Shown in pieces: positions 28,649 through 36,873 of a stretch of 64,000 nucleotides of DNA (its first letter is position 1; each line of letters begins with the position of its first letter). A program made the translations under genes and the position numbers. The DNA lies in NCBI RefSeq assembly GCF_018324205.1, contig NZ_AP023356.1:1984001-2048000 (forward strand), read 5' to 3'. This stretch comes from Actinoplanes ianthinogenes. Its GTDB lineage: Bacteria > Actinomycetota > Actinomycetes > Mycobacteriales > Micromonosporaceae. Below the pieces are notes generated by a model. That model did no database searches and was not told where the DNA came from. It saw nothing but the letters and a program-made list of their open reading frames with translations.

Positions 28649-29853
28649 CGGCGGTCCTGCCGGGGCAGGCCGAGGACTCGCTCGGCGAGGATGCCGCGCT
28701 GGATCTCGTTCGACCCGCCGTAGATCGTGTCGGCCCGGCTGAACAGGAACAACCGCCGCCAGCGATCCACCTCACCGGCGGTGGGCCGGGTCGTGTCCCG
28801 GGCCCGCCCCGGCGTCGCGGGCGCGTCGTCGCCCGGGGCCGCCGCCACGCCGGCCGGCCCGAGCACGGTCATGGCCAGCTCGCCGAGCCCCTGCCGCCAG
28901 CGCGACCAGAGCAGCTTGATGACCGTGGCCGCACCCGCCGACGGCGGCCCGGACAGCAGCCGCAGGGTGTGCGCCCGCAGCACGGTCAGGTCGATCCACG
29001 CCCGGGTCAGCCGCTCGCGGACGGCCGGGTCGGCGGTCGCGCCGGTGCGCCGGGCCAGCGCCACCAGGTCGTCCAGGTCACGCTGGAAGCCGACCTGCTG
29101 GCCGACGGTGGCCGCGCCGCGTTCGAAGCCGAGCGTCGCCATCGCCACCCGCCAGCCCTGGCCGGGCTCGCCGACGACCAGGTCCCGCTCGGTGCGGGCG
29201 CCGTCGAAGAACACCTCGTTGAACTCGCTGTCCCCGGTCAGCTGGCGGATCGGCCGGACCGTGACGCCGGGCTGGCGCATCGGCACCAACAGGTACGACA
29301 AACCGGCGTGGCGGGAGGCGCCCTCCGGGACCGGCGCGGTGCGGGCCAGCACGAAGCACCAGTCGGCCACGTGGGCCAGGGACGTCCACACCTTCTGCCC
29401 GGTGAGCACCCAGTGGTCGCCGTCGAGCTCGGCACGGGTGGTGACGGCGGCCAGATCGGAGCCGGCGCCGGGCTCCGAGTAACCCTGGCACCACAGCTCG
29501 GTGGCCGCGGCGATGCCGGGCAGGAACCGCGCCCGCTGCCGGTCGGTGCCGAGCTGCATGAGGGTGGGACCGACCATGGTGACACCGATGTGGTCGACCC
29601 GGCCGGGGGCGCCGGCCATCGCATACTCCTCGTGGAAGATGACCTGCCGGTGCAGGGAGGCGCCCCGGCCACCGTGCTCGACCGGCCAGGCCAGCGTGCT
29701 CCAGCCCGCGGCGGCCAGCCGGCGGGTGAAGGCGAGACGTCTCTCGAAAGCCTCGCTCTCCCGGCCCGCGCCGCCGGCGCCCCGCAGGTCGTCGGTCACG
29801 TTCGCGGCGAGCCAGTCCCGGATCTCGCGTCTGAACTCCCGGTCGTCCTCCAC
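28645..29853 (-). CDS. fadE30: Acyl-CoA dehydrogenase FadE30
   Basis: A 402-residue acyl-CoA dehydrogenase closely similar to FadE30 (Rv3560c) of the HIP pathway. Landmarks: ELWCQGYSEPGAGSDLA (FAD-side loop), GQKVWTSLAH, NEVFFD, FERGAATVGQQ and a YGGSNEIQRGILAERVLGLPR end. A proline/aspartate-rich insertion of about 20 residues (PGDDAPATPGRARDTTRPTA) before the last helices is not typical. GTG start. First gene of an operon with ipdF, divergent from fadD3 across a KstR2-type site. Confidence 0.9.
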   Translation of the reverse strand: MEDDREFRREIRDWLAANVTDDLRGAGGAGRESEAFERRLAFTRRLAAAGWSTLAWPVEHGGRGASLHRQVIFHEEYAMAGAPGRVDHIGVTMVGPTLMQLGTDRQRARFLPGIAAATELWCQGYSEPGAGSDLAAVTTRAELDGDHWVLTGQKVWTSLAHVADWCFVLARTAPVPEGASRHAGLSYLLVPMRQPGVTVRPIRQLTGDSEFNEVFFDGARTERDLVVGEPGQGWRVAMATLGFERGAATVGQQVGFQRDLDDLVALARRTGATADPAVRERLTRAWIDLTVLRAHTLRLLSGPPSAGAATVIKLLWSRWRQGLGELAMTVLGPAGVAAAPGDDAPATPGRARDTTRPTAGEVDRWRRLFLFSRADTIYGGSNEIQRGILAERVLGLPRQDRR

Positions 29854-29888
29854 TGGTCTGCCTCCCGCTCCGCGCGTAGGCTCACCCT

Positions 29889-29902
29889 ACCAAGCACTTG
29901 CT
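29889..29902. promoter_or_regulatory. KstR2 operator between fadE30 and fadD3
   Basis: ACCAAGCACTTGCT is an exact match to the KstR2 consensus AnCAAGnnCTTGnT. It is centred in the 87-bp region between the divergent HIP-pathway genes. Confidence 0.85.
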
Positions 29903-29940
29903 TGGGTCACCACAGCCTCGGCAGCGGTCTGGGAGGTGCG

Positions 29941-31557
29941 ATGACCTCGACGATCCCGGCGGCCCTGGCGCGCGCGGCCGCCTCCTTCGGCTCGGCGGCG
30001 GCCCTCGGTCCGCTCAGCTATCGGGAGCTGCTCGGTGAGGTGCGGCGGGTGGCGCGGGCCCTGATCGCGGGCGGGCTGCGGCCCGGCGACCGGCTCGCGC
30101 TCTGGGCGCCCAACTCGGTGGAGTGGGTGCTGACCGCGCTCGGGGTGAGTTGTGCGGGCGGCACGCTGGTCCCGGTCAACACCCGGTTCACCGGGGTGGA
30201 GGCGCTCGACGTGGTGCGGCGCAGCGACGCCCGGGCGCTCGTCGTCGTCGGGCCGTTCCTCGGCACCGACAGGCTCGCCGCGCTGGTCGCTGCCGCGGCC
30301 GAGGAGGGCGTGGCCCTCCCCCGGCTGATCGTGACCCTGCCCGTGGACGCGGAGGGCCGCACCCCGTCGTCCGCGGCCGAGCGCGATCCCCGGGCAGGCA
30401 GAGACCCGGCAGACCGCGATGCCCGGACCGGCAGAGACGCGGCGGCGCCTGACGGCTGGGCTGCCTTTCTCGCGGCGGGTGAGTCGGTGCCCGGGAGTGA
30501 GGCTGACGCGCGGGCCGCGGCGGTGTCGCCCGACGACGTCGCGGACATCCTGTTCACGTCCGGGACGACCGGGCGGAGCAAGGGCGTGATGAGCGCGCAT
30601 CGGCAGTCGCTGGCCGTCGCCGCGGCCTGGGCCGGCATCGCCGGGCTCGGGCCGGACGACCGCTACCTGGTGGTCAACCCGTTCTTCCACAGCTTCGGCC
30701 TCAAGGCGGGCATCCTCGCCTGCCTGGTCAGCGGCGCCACCATCGTGCCGCAGGCGGTGTTCGACGTGCCGCGGGTGATGGAGCGGATCGGCGCCGAGCG
30801 GATCACCGTGCTGCCCGGCCCGCCCACGCTCTACACCAGCCTGATGGACCATCCGGAGGCGGGCCGCCACGACCTGTCCAGCCTGCGGCTCGCGGTGACC
30901 GGGGCGGCCACGGTGCCGCCCGCGCTGGTCGAGCGGATGCGCAAGGAGCTCGGCGCGGAGGTGCTCACGGCGTACGGATTGACCGAAGCGGTCGTGGCCA
31001 CCATGTGCCGTCCCGGCGACGCGGCCCGGACCGTGGCCGAGACCTGCGGGCGCGCCGCGGCCGGGTTCGAGGTCCGGATCGACGACGCCGACGGCCAGGT
31101 GCTGCTGCGCGGGCCGAACGTGATGCTCGGTTACCTCGACGACCCGGAGGCCACCGCCGAGGCGATCGACGCCGACGGCTGGCTGCACACCGGCGACGTC
31201 GGCCGGCTCGACGAGGACGGCTACCTGACGATCACCGACCGGCTCAAGGACATGTACATCTGCGGCGGCTTCAACGTGTATCCGGCCGAGGTGGAGCGCA
31301 CCCTGGCCCGGCTGCCGCAGGTCGCCGAGTCCGCCGTGATCGGGGTGCCGGACCGGCGGCTCGGCGAGGTCGGCAGGGCGTTCGTGGTGTGCCGCCCGGG
31401 ACGGTCGCTGACCGAGCCCGAGGTGATCGAGTTCTGCCGGGGGCGGCTGGCCGGCTACAAGGTGCCGCGCGCCGTCGAGCTGCGGACCGAGCTGCCGCAC
31501 AACGCGTCGGGCAAGGTCCTCAAATATCTGCTGCGCGCGGAGGCGGGCGATGGCTGA
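29941..31557 (+). CDS. fadD3: HIP-CoA ligase FadD3
   Basis: A 538-residue adenylate-forming ligase similar to FadD3 (Rv3561), which adds CoA to HIP and so starts ring C/D degradation. Motifs: FTSGTTGRSKGV, TAYGLTEAVVATM, GWLHTGDVGRLDEDGYL, MYICGGFNVYPAEV and the catalytic-lysine end NASGKVLKYLL. GGGAGG precedes the ATG. The chain is about 30 residues longer than usual because of an Arg/Asp-rich insertion near residues 145-170 that contains a 33-bp duplication. Controlled by the KstR2 site and coupled to the next gene by an 8-base overlap. Confidence 0.9.
   Translation: MTSTIPAALARAAASFGSAAALGPLSYRELLGEVRRVARALIAGGLRPGDRLALWAPNSVEWVLTALGVSCAGGTLVPVNTRFTGVEALDVVRRSDARALVVVGPFLGTDRLAALVAAAAEEGVALPRLIVTLPVDAEGRTPSSAAERDPRAGRDPADRDARTGRDAAAPDGWAAFLAAGESVPGSEADARAAAVSPDDVADILFTSGTTGRSKGVMSAHRQSLAVAAAWAGIAGLGPDDRYLVVNPFFHSFGLKAGILACLVSGATIVPQAVFDVPRVMERIGAERITVLPGPPTLYTSLMDHPEAGRHDLSSLRLAVTGAATVPPALVERMRKELGAEVLTAYGLTEAVVATMCRPGDAARTVAETCGRAAAGFEVRIDDADGQVLLRGPNVMLGYLDDPEATAEAIDADGWLHTGDVGRLDEDGYLTITDRLKDMYICGGFNVYPAEVERTLARLPQVAESAVIGVPDRRLGEVGRAFVVCRPGRSLTEPEVIEFCRGRLAGYKVPRAVELRTELPHNASGKVLKYLLRAEAGDG
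30382..30443 (+). repeat. In-frame 33-bp duplication in fadD3 linker
   Basis: Two 29-base copies (30382-30410 and 30415-30443) match at 25 positions with a 33-bp period, or 11 codons. They encode RDPRAGRDPAD and RDARTGRDAAA in a surface linker absent from typical FadD3. Confidence 0.8.
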
Positions 31558-32377
31558 CGAGGTGCTCTACGAACGCCGGGGCGGGATCGCGGTCGTGACG
31601 ATGAACCGGCCGCGGTACCGCAACGCGCAGAACTCGGCGATGACCTACGCGCTGGACGCCGCGTTCAGCCGGGCCGTGGACGACCCCGGCGTACGGGTGA
31701 TCGTGCTGGCCGGGGCGGGTGAGCACTTCTCGGCGGGCCACGACATCGGCTCGCCCGGGCGGGACGCGGACACCTCGTTCCCGCGCCGGGCGACGATCTG
31801 GTGGGACCACACCGAGCGGGCCGGGGCGGACCGGCGCTACGCCCGCGAGATGGAGGTCTATCTGGGCATGTGCCGGCGGTGGCGGGAGATCCCGAAACCG
31901 CTCGTCGCCATGGTGCAGGGCGCCTGCGTGGCCGGCGGGATGATGCTGGCCTGGGTGTGCGATCTGATCGTGGCGGCCGAGGACGCGTTCTTCGCCGATC
32001 CGGTGCTGCGGATGGGCATTCCCGGGGTGGAGTACTTCGCGCATCCGTGGATGCTGGGGCCTCGCCTCGCCCGGGAGGTGCTGTTCACCGGCGACCGCTT
32101 CGACGCGCTCCGGGCGTACGAAATAGGCATGGTCAATCGGGTCGTGCCCCGCGCGGACCTGGAACCGGCGGTGATCGCGCTCGCCGAGCGGGTCGCCGCG
32201 ATGCCCCCGTTCGGGCTGGCGCTGGCCAAGCGCGCGCTGAACCAGTGCGAGGACCTGATGGGGATGCGCGCCGGGATGGACGCGGTCTTCGGCCTGCACC
32301 ACCTGGCCCACGCGCACAACGCCGAGGTCACCGGCGACCCGCTGGCCGGGCTGGATCCGAAGGCCATGAAGCGGTGA
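31550..32377 (+). CDS. Enoyl-CoA hydratase/isomerase in the HIP operon
   Basis: A 275-residue crotonase-fold protein. Oxyanion-hole segments are HFSAGHDIGSP and QGACVAGGMMLAWVCDLIVA; the catalytic-acid region DPVLRMGIPGVEYFAHPW is unusual. It starts 8 bases inside the fadD3 end and overlaps the fadE31 start by 4 bases, so it belongs to the HIP operon. In M. tuberculosis fadD3 is followed directly by fadE31, and this protein does not resemble EchA20. It probably hydrates an enoyl-CoA made by FadE30-33; that is inference. Confidence 0.85.
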   Translation: MADEVLYERRGGIAVVTMNRPRYRNAQNSAMTYALDAAFSRAVDDPGVRVIVLAGAGEHFSAGHDIGSPGRDADTSFPRRATIWWDHTERAGADRRYAREMEVYLGMCRRWREIPKPLVAMVQGACVAGGMMLAWVCDLIVAAEDAFFADPVLRMGIPGVEYFAHPWMLGPRLAREVLFTGDRFDALRAYEIGMVNRVVPRADLEPAVIALAERVAAMPPFGLALAKRALNQCEDLMGMRAGMDAVFGLHHLAHAHNAEVTGDPLAGLDPKAMKR

Positions 32378-33468
32378 ACCTCGACCTGCCACCCGGCGCG
32401 CGGGCGTTCCGTGACGAGGTGCGCGACTGGCTCGCCGCGAACGTTCCCGCCGAGCCACTGCCCGGTGTGGACACCCCGGCCGGGGACGCGGCGCACCGAG
32501 CCTGGGAGCGCAGGCTCGCCGACGCCGGGCTGGCGGTGGTCTCGTGGCCCGCGCGGTACGGCGGGCGGGACGCTCCACCGCTGCATGCGCTGCTGTTCGA
32601 GGAGGAGTACCACGCGGCCGGGGCGCCGGTGCGGATCGGGCAGAACGGGTTGTTCCTGCTCGCCCCGACGTTGCTCGCGCACGGGACGGCGGAGCAGCGG
32701 GACCGGATCCTGCCCCGGATGGCCCGTGCCGAGCAGGTGTGGGCCCAGGCCTGGTCGGAGCCTGAAGCGGGGAGCGACCTGGCCGCGATCCGGTCCCGGG
32801 CGGTGCGGGCCGAGGGTGGCTGGGCGCTCTCCGGGCAGAAGACGTGGAGTTCGCGGGCGGTGGTCGCGGATCGGGCGTTCGGGCTGTTCCGCAGCGACCC
32901 GGCGGCGGAGCGGCATCGGGGGCTGACCTACCTGATGGTGGACCTGCGGGCGCCGGGGGTGACGGTGCGGCCGATCCGGCAGCTCGGTGGTGCGGCGGGT
33001 TTCGCGGAGATCTTTCTGGACGACGTGTTCGTGCCGGACGCCGACGTGATCGGCGCGCCCGGTGACGGGTGGCGGGTGGCGATGAGCACGGCCGGGCACG
33101 AGCGTGGGGTGGGGCTGCGCAGCCCGGGGCGATTCACCGCGGCGGCGGGGCGGCTGGTGGCCCGGTGGCAGGAGGGTGCGGATCCGGGGCTGCGGGATCG
33201 GGTGGCGGACGCCTGGATCGCGGCCCGGGCGTATCGGATGCACGCCTTCGCCGGGGCGCCCTGCTCGCCCAGCATGGTCAAGCTGTTCTGGTCGGAGCTG
33301 GACGTGGCCCTGCACGAGACGGCCCTGGACCTGCTCGGGCCGCACGCCGAGGTCGACCGGTCGTGGACCGACGGATATCTGTTCGCGCTGGCCGGGCCGA
33401 TCTACGCGGGGACGAACGAGATCCAGCGCGGCATCGTCGCCACCCGAGTCCTGGGTCTCCCCCGATGA
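32374..33468 (+). CDS. fadE31: Acyl-CoA dehydrogenase FadE31
   Basis: A 364-residue acyl-CoA dehydrogenase closely similar to FadE31 (Rv3562). Landmarks: WAQAWSEPEAGSDLA, GQKTWSSRAV, FAEIFLDDVFVPDADVIGAPGDGWR, HERGVGLRSPGRF and YAGTNEIQRGIVATRVLGLPR. GTG start overlaps the upstream stop (GTGA). In M. tuberculosis FadE31 forms complexes with FadE32 or FadE33. Its stop codon overlaps an ATG that opens a chain of four short coupled frames leading to fadE32. Confidence 0.9.
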   Translation: MNLDLPPGARAFRDEVRDWLAANVPAEPLPGVDTPAGDAAHRAWERRLADAGLAVVSWPARYGGRDAPPLHALLFEEEYHAAGAPVRIGQNGLFLLAPTLLAHGTAEQRDRILPRMARAEQVWAQAWSEPEAGSDLAAIRSRAVRAEGGWALSGQKTWSSRAVVADRAFGLFRSDPAAERHRGLTYLMVDLRAPGVTVRPIRQLGGAAGFAEIFLDDVFVPDADVIGAPGDGWRVAMSTAGHERGVGLRSPGRFTAAAGRLVARWQEGADPGLRDRVADAWIAARAYRMHAFAGAPCSPSMVKLFWSELDVALHETALDLLGPHAEVDRSWTDGYLFALAGPIYAGTNEIQRGIVATRVLGLPR

Positions 33469-33668
33469 GATCGGTCCCGGCGCTCGTCGCCGCCCGCACC
33501 CGGGGATGGCCGCGATGATGCCGGTCCCGGCGCTCGTCGCCGCCCGCTCACGGGGAAGGCAACGATGATGCCGGTCCCGGCGCTCGTCGCCGCCCGGACG
33601 CGGGGAAGGCAACGATGATGCCGGTCCCGGCGCTCGTCGCCGCCCGGACGCGGGGATGGCCGCGATGA
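33465..33668 (+). other. Chain of four overlapping 17-codon frames
   Basis: Four short frames run 33465-33518, 33515-33568, 33565-33618 and 33615-33668. Each encodes 17 residues of the form M(M/R)(P/S)VPALVAAR(T/S)RG(W/R)(P/Q)R and ends in TGA overlapping the next ATG by 4 bases. The first ATG overlaps the fadE31 stop and the last TGA overlaps the fadE32 start in the same way. A GGGGATGG or GGGGAAGG element precedes each internal ATG. Whether the peptides are made is unknown; the chain could carry ribosomes from fadE31 to fadE32. Confidence 0.7.
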
Positions 33669-33670
33669 TG
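33471..33670 (+). repeat. Four 50-bp tandem repeats between fadE31 and fadE32
   Basis: Copies start at 33471, 33521, 33571 and 33621, are each exactly 50 bp and differ at only a few positions. The unit begins CCGGTCCCGGCGCTCGTCGC and ends in CGATGATG. The last copy includes the fadE32 start codon, and the following fadE32 bases (CTGGTCCCG) look like the start of another, diverged unit, so the repeat likely arose from the fadE32 5' end. Confidence 0.95.
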
Positions 33671-34636
33671 CTGGTCCCGTCGCCGGAGCAGGTCGCGTTC
33701 GCGGCCACGCTGCACGATGTGCTGTCCGCGGCTGACGTGCCGGCGGCCGCGGACAGCTGGGCCGCCGGTGACCATGACCCTGGCCGTCGGCTCTGGTCCC
33801 GGCTGGCCGACGCCGGGGTCACCGGTCTCGCCGTGCCGGTCCGCTGGGGCGGTCTGGCCGCCGACCCGGCCGACCTGGTGATCGCGGGCGAGGAACTCGG
33901 GCACCACGCGGTGCCCGGTCCGGTGGCCGAGAGCCTCGCCGCCGTGCCGACCCTGCTGGCCGGGCTCGACCAGCCCGGCCGGTGGCTGCCCGCGCTGGCC
34001 GGCGGGAGTCTGCTGGGCACCCTCGCGGCGCCGCCGTGGCTGCCCTACGCCCTCGACGCGGACGCCGCCGGCGTGGTGTTGCTCGCCGATCGCGGCGTGG
34101 CCGGGCCGGCCCGGGCCGGCGGCATGCATGTCTCCCTGGACCGCGCGCGGCGGCTGTTCGAGGTGTTCCCGAGCGGGCCACCCCAGGCTTGCCCGGCGAT
34201 CGGCCGGGCGCTGGATCTCGGCGCGCTTGTCTGTGCGGCCCAGCTGCTCGGCGCCGCGCGGGCGCTGCTGGAGGCGGCCGTGGCGCACGCCCGGACCCGG
34301 GTGCAGTTCGGCGGGCCGATCGGCCGGTTCCAGGCCGTGCAGCACCGCCTCGCCGACGTCGCGGTCGGGCTGGAGTTCGCCCGGCCGCTGCTCTACGCGG
34401 CCGCGGTGACCGTCACCGCCCGGGACGTCTCGGCCGCGAAGGTCGCCTGCTCCGACGCCGCGAACCGGGCCGCCCGCGCGGCACTCCAGGTGCACGGCGC
34501 GATCGGCTACACCCGGGAGCACGGCCTCGGCCGCCTGCTGACCAGGGTGCGGGCGCTGAGCCTGTCCTGGGGCACCCCGGCCGGCCACCGGGCACGACTG
34601 ATGGCGGAACTCGCCGAGGAGGGCACATGCCACTGA
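33665..34636 (+). CDS. fadE32: Acyl-CoA dehydrogenase FadE32
   Basis: A 323-residue short acyl-CoA dehydrogenase subunit resembling FadE32 (Rv3563). N-terminal helices up to about 100, a reduced middle domain, and the C-terminal helical domain with ARTRVQFGGPIGRFQAVQHRLAD and QVHGAIGYTREHGLG. Two adjacent ATG codons open the gene inside the last 50-bp repeat, with GGGGATGG upstream. FadE31-FadE32 type heterocomplexes act on HIP-derived CoA esters in M. tuberculosis. It overlaps fadE33 by 10 bases. Confidence 0.85.
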   Translation: MMLVPSPEQVAFAATLHDVLSAADVPAAADSWAAGDHDPGRRLWSRLADAGVTGLAVPVRWGGLAADPADLVIAGEELGHHAVPGPVAESLAAVPTLLAGLDQPGRWLPALAGGSLLGTLAAPPWLPYALDADAAGVVLLADRGVAGPARAGGMHVSLDRARRLFEVFPSGPPQACPAIGRALDLGALVCAAQLLGAARALLEAAVAHARTRVQFGGPIGRFQAVQHRLADVAVGLEFARPLLYAAAVTVTARDVSAAKVACSDAANRAARAALQVHGAIGYTREHGLGRLLTRVRALSLSWGTPAGHRARLMAELAEEGTCH

Positions 34637-35628
34637 CCGACGAACGCCGGGCGCTGCGCGACGCCGTACGCGGACTGCTGGCTTCTCGCCCGGACCCGCT
34701 GTGGCCGAGGCTCTGCAAGGAGATCGGGGTCGCCGGACTGGCGGTCCCGGCCTCGCACGGCGGGGCGGACGCGACCCTGCTGGAGTCCCAGGTCGTGATG
34801 ACCGAGCTGGCCCGGCGGCTCACCCCGTCCCCGATGCTGGGCAGCGCGGTGCTGGCCACCCAGGCCCTGCTGCGGGCCGGGGCCACCGACCTGCTGCCGT
34901 CGTTGTGTGCCGGCGACCGCGTGGCCACCCTGCTGTTCCTCGACGATCACACAGTCTCCGTGGCGGGCCGGCTGACCGGCGAGGCGAGCCAGGTCCTGGA
35001 CACCGCGGCGGCCGACGTCCTGCTGGCGGTGACCGGCGACGGGCTGTGGGAGGTGGCGGCCACGGCGCGCGGCGTCGACGTGCTGCCCTGCGACGTGCTG
35101 GACGCCACCCGCCCGCTGGCCGTGGTGCACCTGGACGACGTGCCCGCCTGGCGGCTGAGCGACGACCCGGGCCTGCTGCCGTGGCTGCGCGACCTGGCCT
35201 GCGTGGCTCTGAGCGCCGAGCAGGTGGGTGCCGCGTCCCGGGCCTTCGAGCTGACCCACGAGTACGTGCGGCAGCGGGTCCAGTTCGGCCGCCCGATCGG
35301 CTCCTTCCAGGTGATCCAGCACCGGCTGGCCGAGGCGTACCTGAGCCTGGAGGCCGCCACCACCGCGTCCTGGACCGCCGCCGAGGCCGTGGCCGCCGGC
35401 GCCCCCGATACCGCGACACCGGCGGCGATGGCCAAGGTCTGCTGCTCGGAGGCGCAGCGGGCGATCACCGCCGAGATGGTCCAGATGCACGGCGGCATCG
35501 CCATCACCTGGGAGCACGACGCCCACCGCTACCTGCGCCGCGCGTACGCCGACGCCGAGCTCTTCGGCTCCCCGGGCGTCCACCTCAACCGCCTGGCCGC
35601 GGCCCTGGAGTTGTCGCCGGGACCTTGA
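34627..35628 (+). CDS. fadE33: Acyl-CoA dehydrogenase FadE33
   Basis: A 333-residue short acyl-CoA dehydrogenase subunit resembling FadE33 (Rv3564), following fadE31 and fadE32 in the same order as in M. tuberculosis. C-terminal landmarks are RQRVQFGRPIGSFQVIQHRLAEAYLSLE and QMHGGIAITWEHDAHRYLRRAYADAELFG. GAGGAGG lies just before the overlapping ATG. It ends the HIP operon; its 3' end overlaps the convergent MFS gene by 44 bases. Confidence 0.85.
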   Translation: MPLTDERRALRDAVRGLLASRPDPLWPRLCKEIGVAGLAVPASHGGADATLLESQVVMTELARRLTPSPMLGSAVLATQALLRAGATDLLPSLCAGDRVATLLFLDDHTVSVAGRLTGEASQVLDTAAADVLLAVTGDGLWEVAATARGVDVLPCDVLDATRPLAVVHLDDVPAWRLSDDPGLLPWLRDLACVALSAEQVGAASRAFELTHEYVRQRVQFGRPIGSFQVIQHRLAEAYLSLEAATTASWTAAEAVAAGAPDTATPAAMAKVCCSEAQRAITAEMVQMHGGIAITWEHDAHRYLRRAYADAELFGSPGVHLNRLAAALELSPGP

Positions 35629-36790
35629 TCGTTCGCGGCGCCGGCTCCTCGGCCCGGCTGGTCCGCATCGGGATGATGACCGCGGCCAGCAGCGGGAAGA
35701 CCACCGCGGCGGCGAACGCGGCACCGTAACCGGCGGCGCCGATCAGGGCGGCCATGGCGGGTGGGGTGGCGCTCGCGACGGTGTTCTGCGCGGTGTTGTG
35801 GATGCCGAGCGCCCGGCCGGCCCAGCTCCGCCCGGCGTACTCGGCGACGGCGGTGAACGCCAGACCGTTCGGCCCGACGGTCAGCACCGACGCGGCCATC
35901 AGCGCGACGACCGAGATCGCCGCGCCGCTGGTGGCGGCGAGCAGCGCCATGACCGCCGCGATGGCCAGCGTGATCACGCGCATCGGGCGGGTCCGGGAGC
36001 CGGCCCGGTCGGACCACCAGCCGGCGACCAGCCGCATCACCGCGCCGGCGGCCTGGCCGATCGCCAGCACGCGACCGGCCGCGTCCGGCCGCCACCCGTG
36101 CTCCTCCACCAGGAAGACCAGGGCGAACGTCGCCACCGTGAACTGCGGGACGACCAGCAGCGTGCTGGCCGCGTGGATGCGCCACAGCACGGGCGTCCGA
36201 TACGGCGAGCCGGTGTCCGCGCCGGCGGCGGCGCCGCTCGGGGCCGGGTCCCGCACCAGGATGCCGACCAGCGCCGCCGCGACCAGGGAGAACAGGCCCA
36301 TGAAGAGCAGCCCGCCGGTGACCGCGAGGGTCGGCAGCAGCAGCGCCCCGACCGCGACGCCGAGCGGCTGCGCGGTCTGCCGCAGACCCATCGCCAGCCC
36401 GCGCTCCCGCGCCGCGAACCACCCCAGGATCAGCCGGCCGCTGGAGGCGTGCACGGACCCGCCCGCCGCACCGGCCAGCAGCAGCACGACGCCGAGCGCG
36501 ACCGTGTCGTCGAGCTGGGTGGCGGCCAGCAGGATGCCGCCGGCCAGGGTGAGTCCGGTGGTCAGCACGACGCGCTCACCCCAGCGGTCGGCGGCGGCGC
36601 CCCACGCGATCAGGGTCGGGAGCAGCCCGGCGGTCGGCGCGGCGGCGAGCAGGCCGGCCTCGGTGAGGGACATGCCCGCGTCGCGGAAGGCGGGAATCAG
36701 GAACGGCAGTCCGAACTGGAAGGTGCACGCGGCGGTCATGGCGAGCATGCCGACCCCCAGGACCACCCAACGCCGCCGATCGGTCGCCAT
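35585..36790 (-). CDS. MFS transporter
   Basis: A 401-residue protein with about 12 hydrophobic segments and the typical loop motif between segments 2 and 3 (GAAADRWGERVVL), repeated in the second half (GWWSDRAGSRTRPM). GGAGG lies 6 bases before the chosen ATG; a GTG one codon earlier is too close to it. It is divergent from a MarR gene with an imperfect palindrome between them, so drug- or metabolite-responsive export is likely. A link to steroid uptake or efflux is possible but unsupported. Confidence 0.85.
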   Translation of the reverse strand: MATDRRRWVVLGVGMLAMTAACTFQFGLPFLIPAFRDAGMSLTEAGLLAAAPTAGLLPTLIAWGAAADRWGERVVLTTGLTLAGGILLAATQLDDTVALGVVLLLAGAAGGSVHASSGRLILGWFAARERGLAMGLRQTAQPLGVAVGALLLPTLAVTGGLLFMGLFSLVAAALVGILVRDPAPSGAAAGADTGSPYRTPVLWRIHAASTLLVVPQFTVATFALVFLVEEHGWRPDAAGRVLAIGQAAGAVMRLVAGWWSDRAGSRTRPMRVITLAIAAVMALLAATSGAAISVVALMAASVLTVGPNGLAFTAVAEYAGRSWAGRALGIHNTAQNTVASATPPAMAALIGAAGYGAAFAAAVVFPLLAAVIIPMRTSRAEEPAPRTIKVPATTPGPRPGG

Positions 36791-36818
36791 CACGACCCTC
36801 CTTAAGCATGCTGCCGGG

Positions 36819-36834
36819 TATTCGATATCTGATA
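36819..36834. promoter_or_regulatory. Candidate MarR operator
   Basis: TATtcGATATCtgATA is a 16-bp palindrome symmetric at 12 positions, midway between the divergent MFS and MarR genes. Confidence 0.45.
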
Positions 36835-36873
36835 GCCAACAGCATCCTTACGCGTTGAGCTAGGCTTAGTGGC

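Noticed and set aside
33471-33670. The 50-bp repeats as a CRISPR array
   Set aside because: The copies are directly adjacent with no unique spacers and include the start codon of fadE32; they are a tandem repeat.
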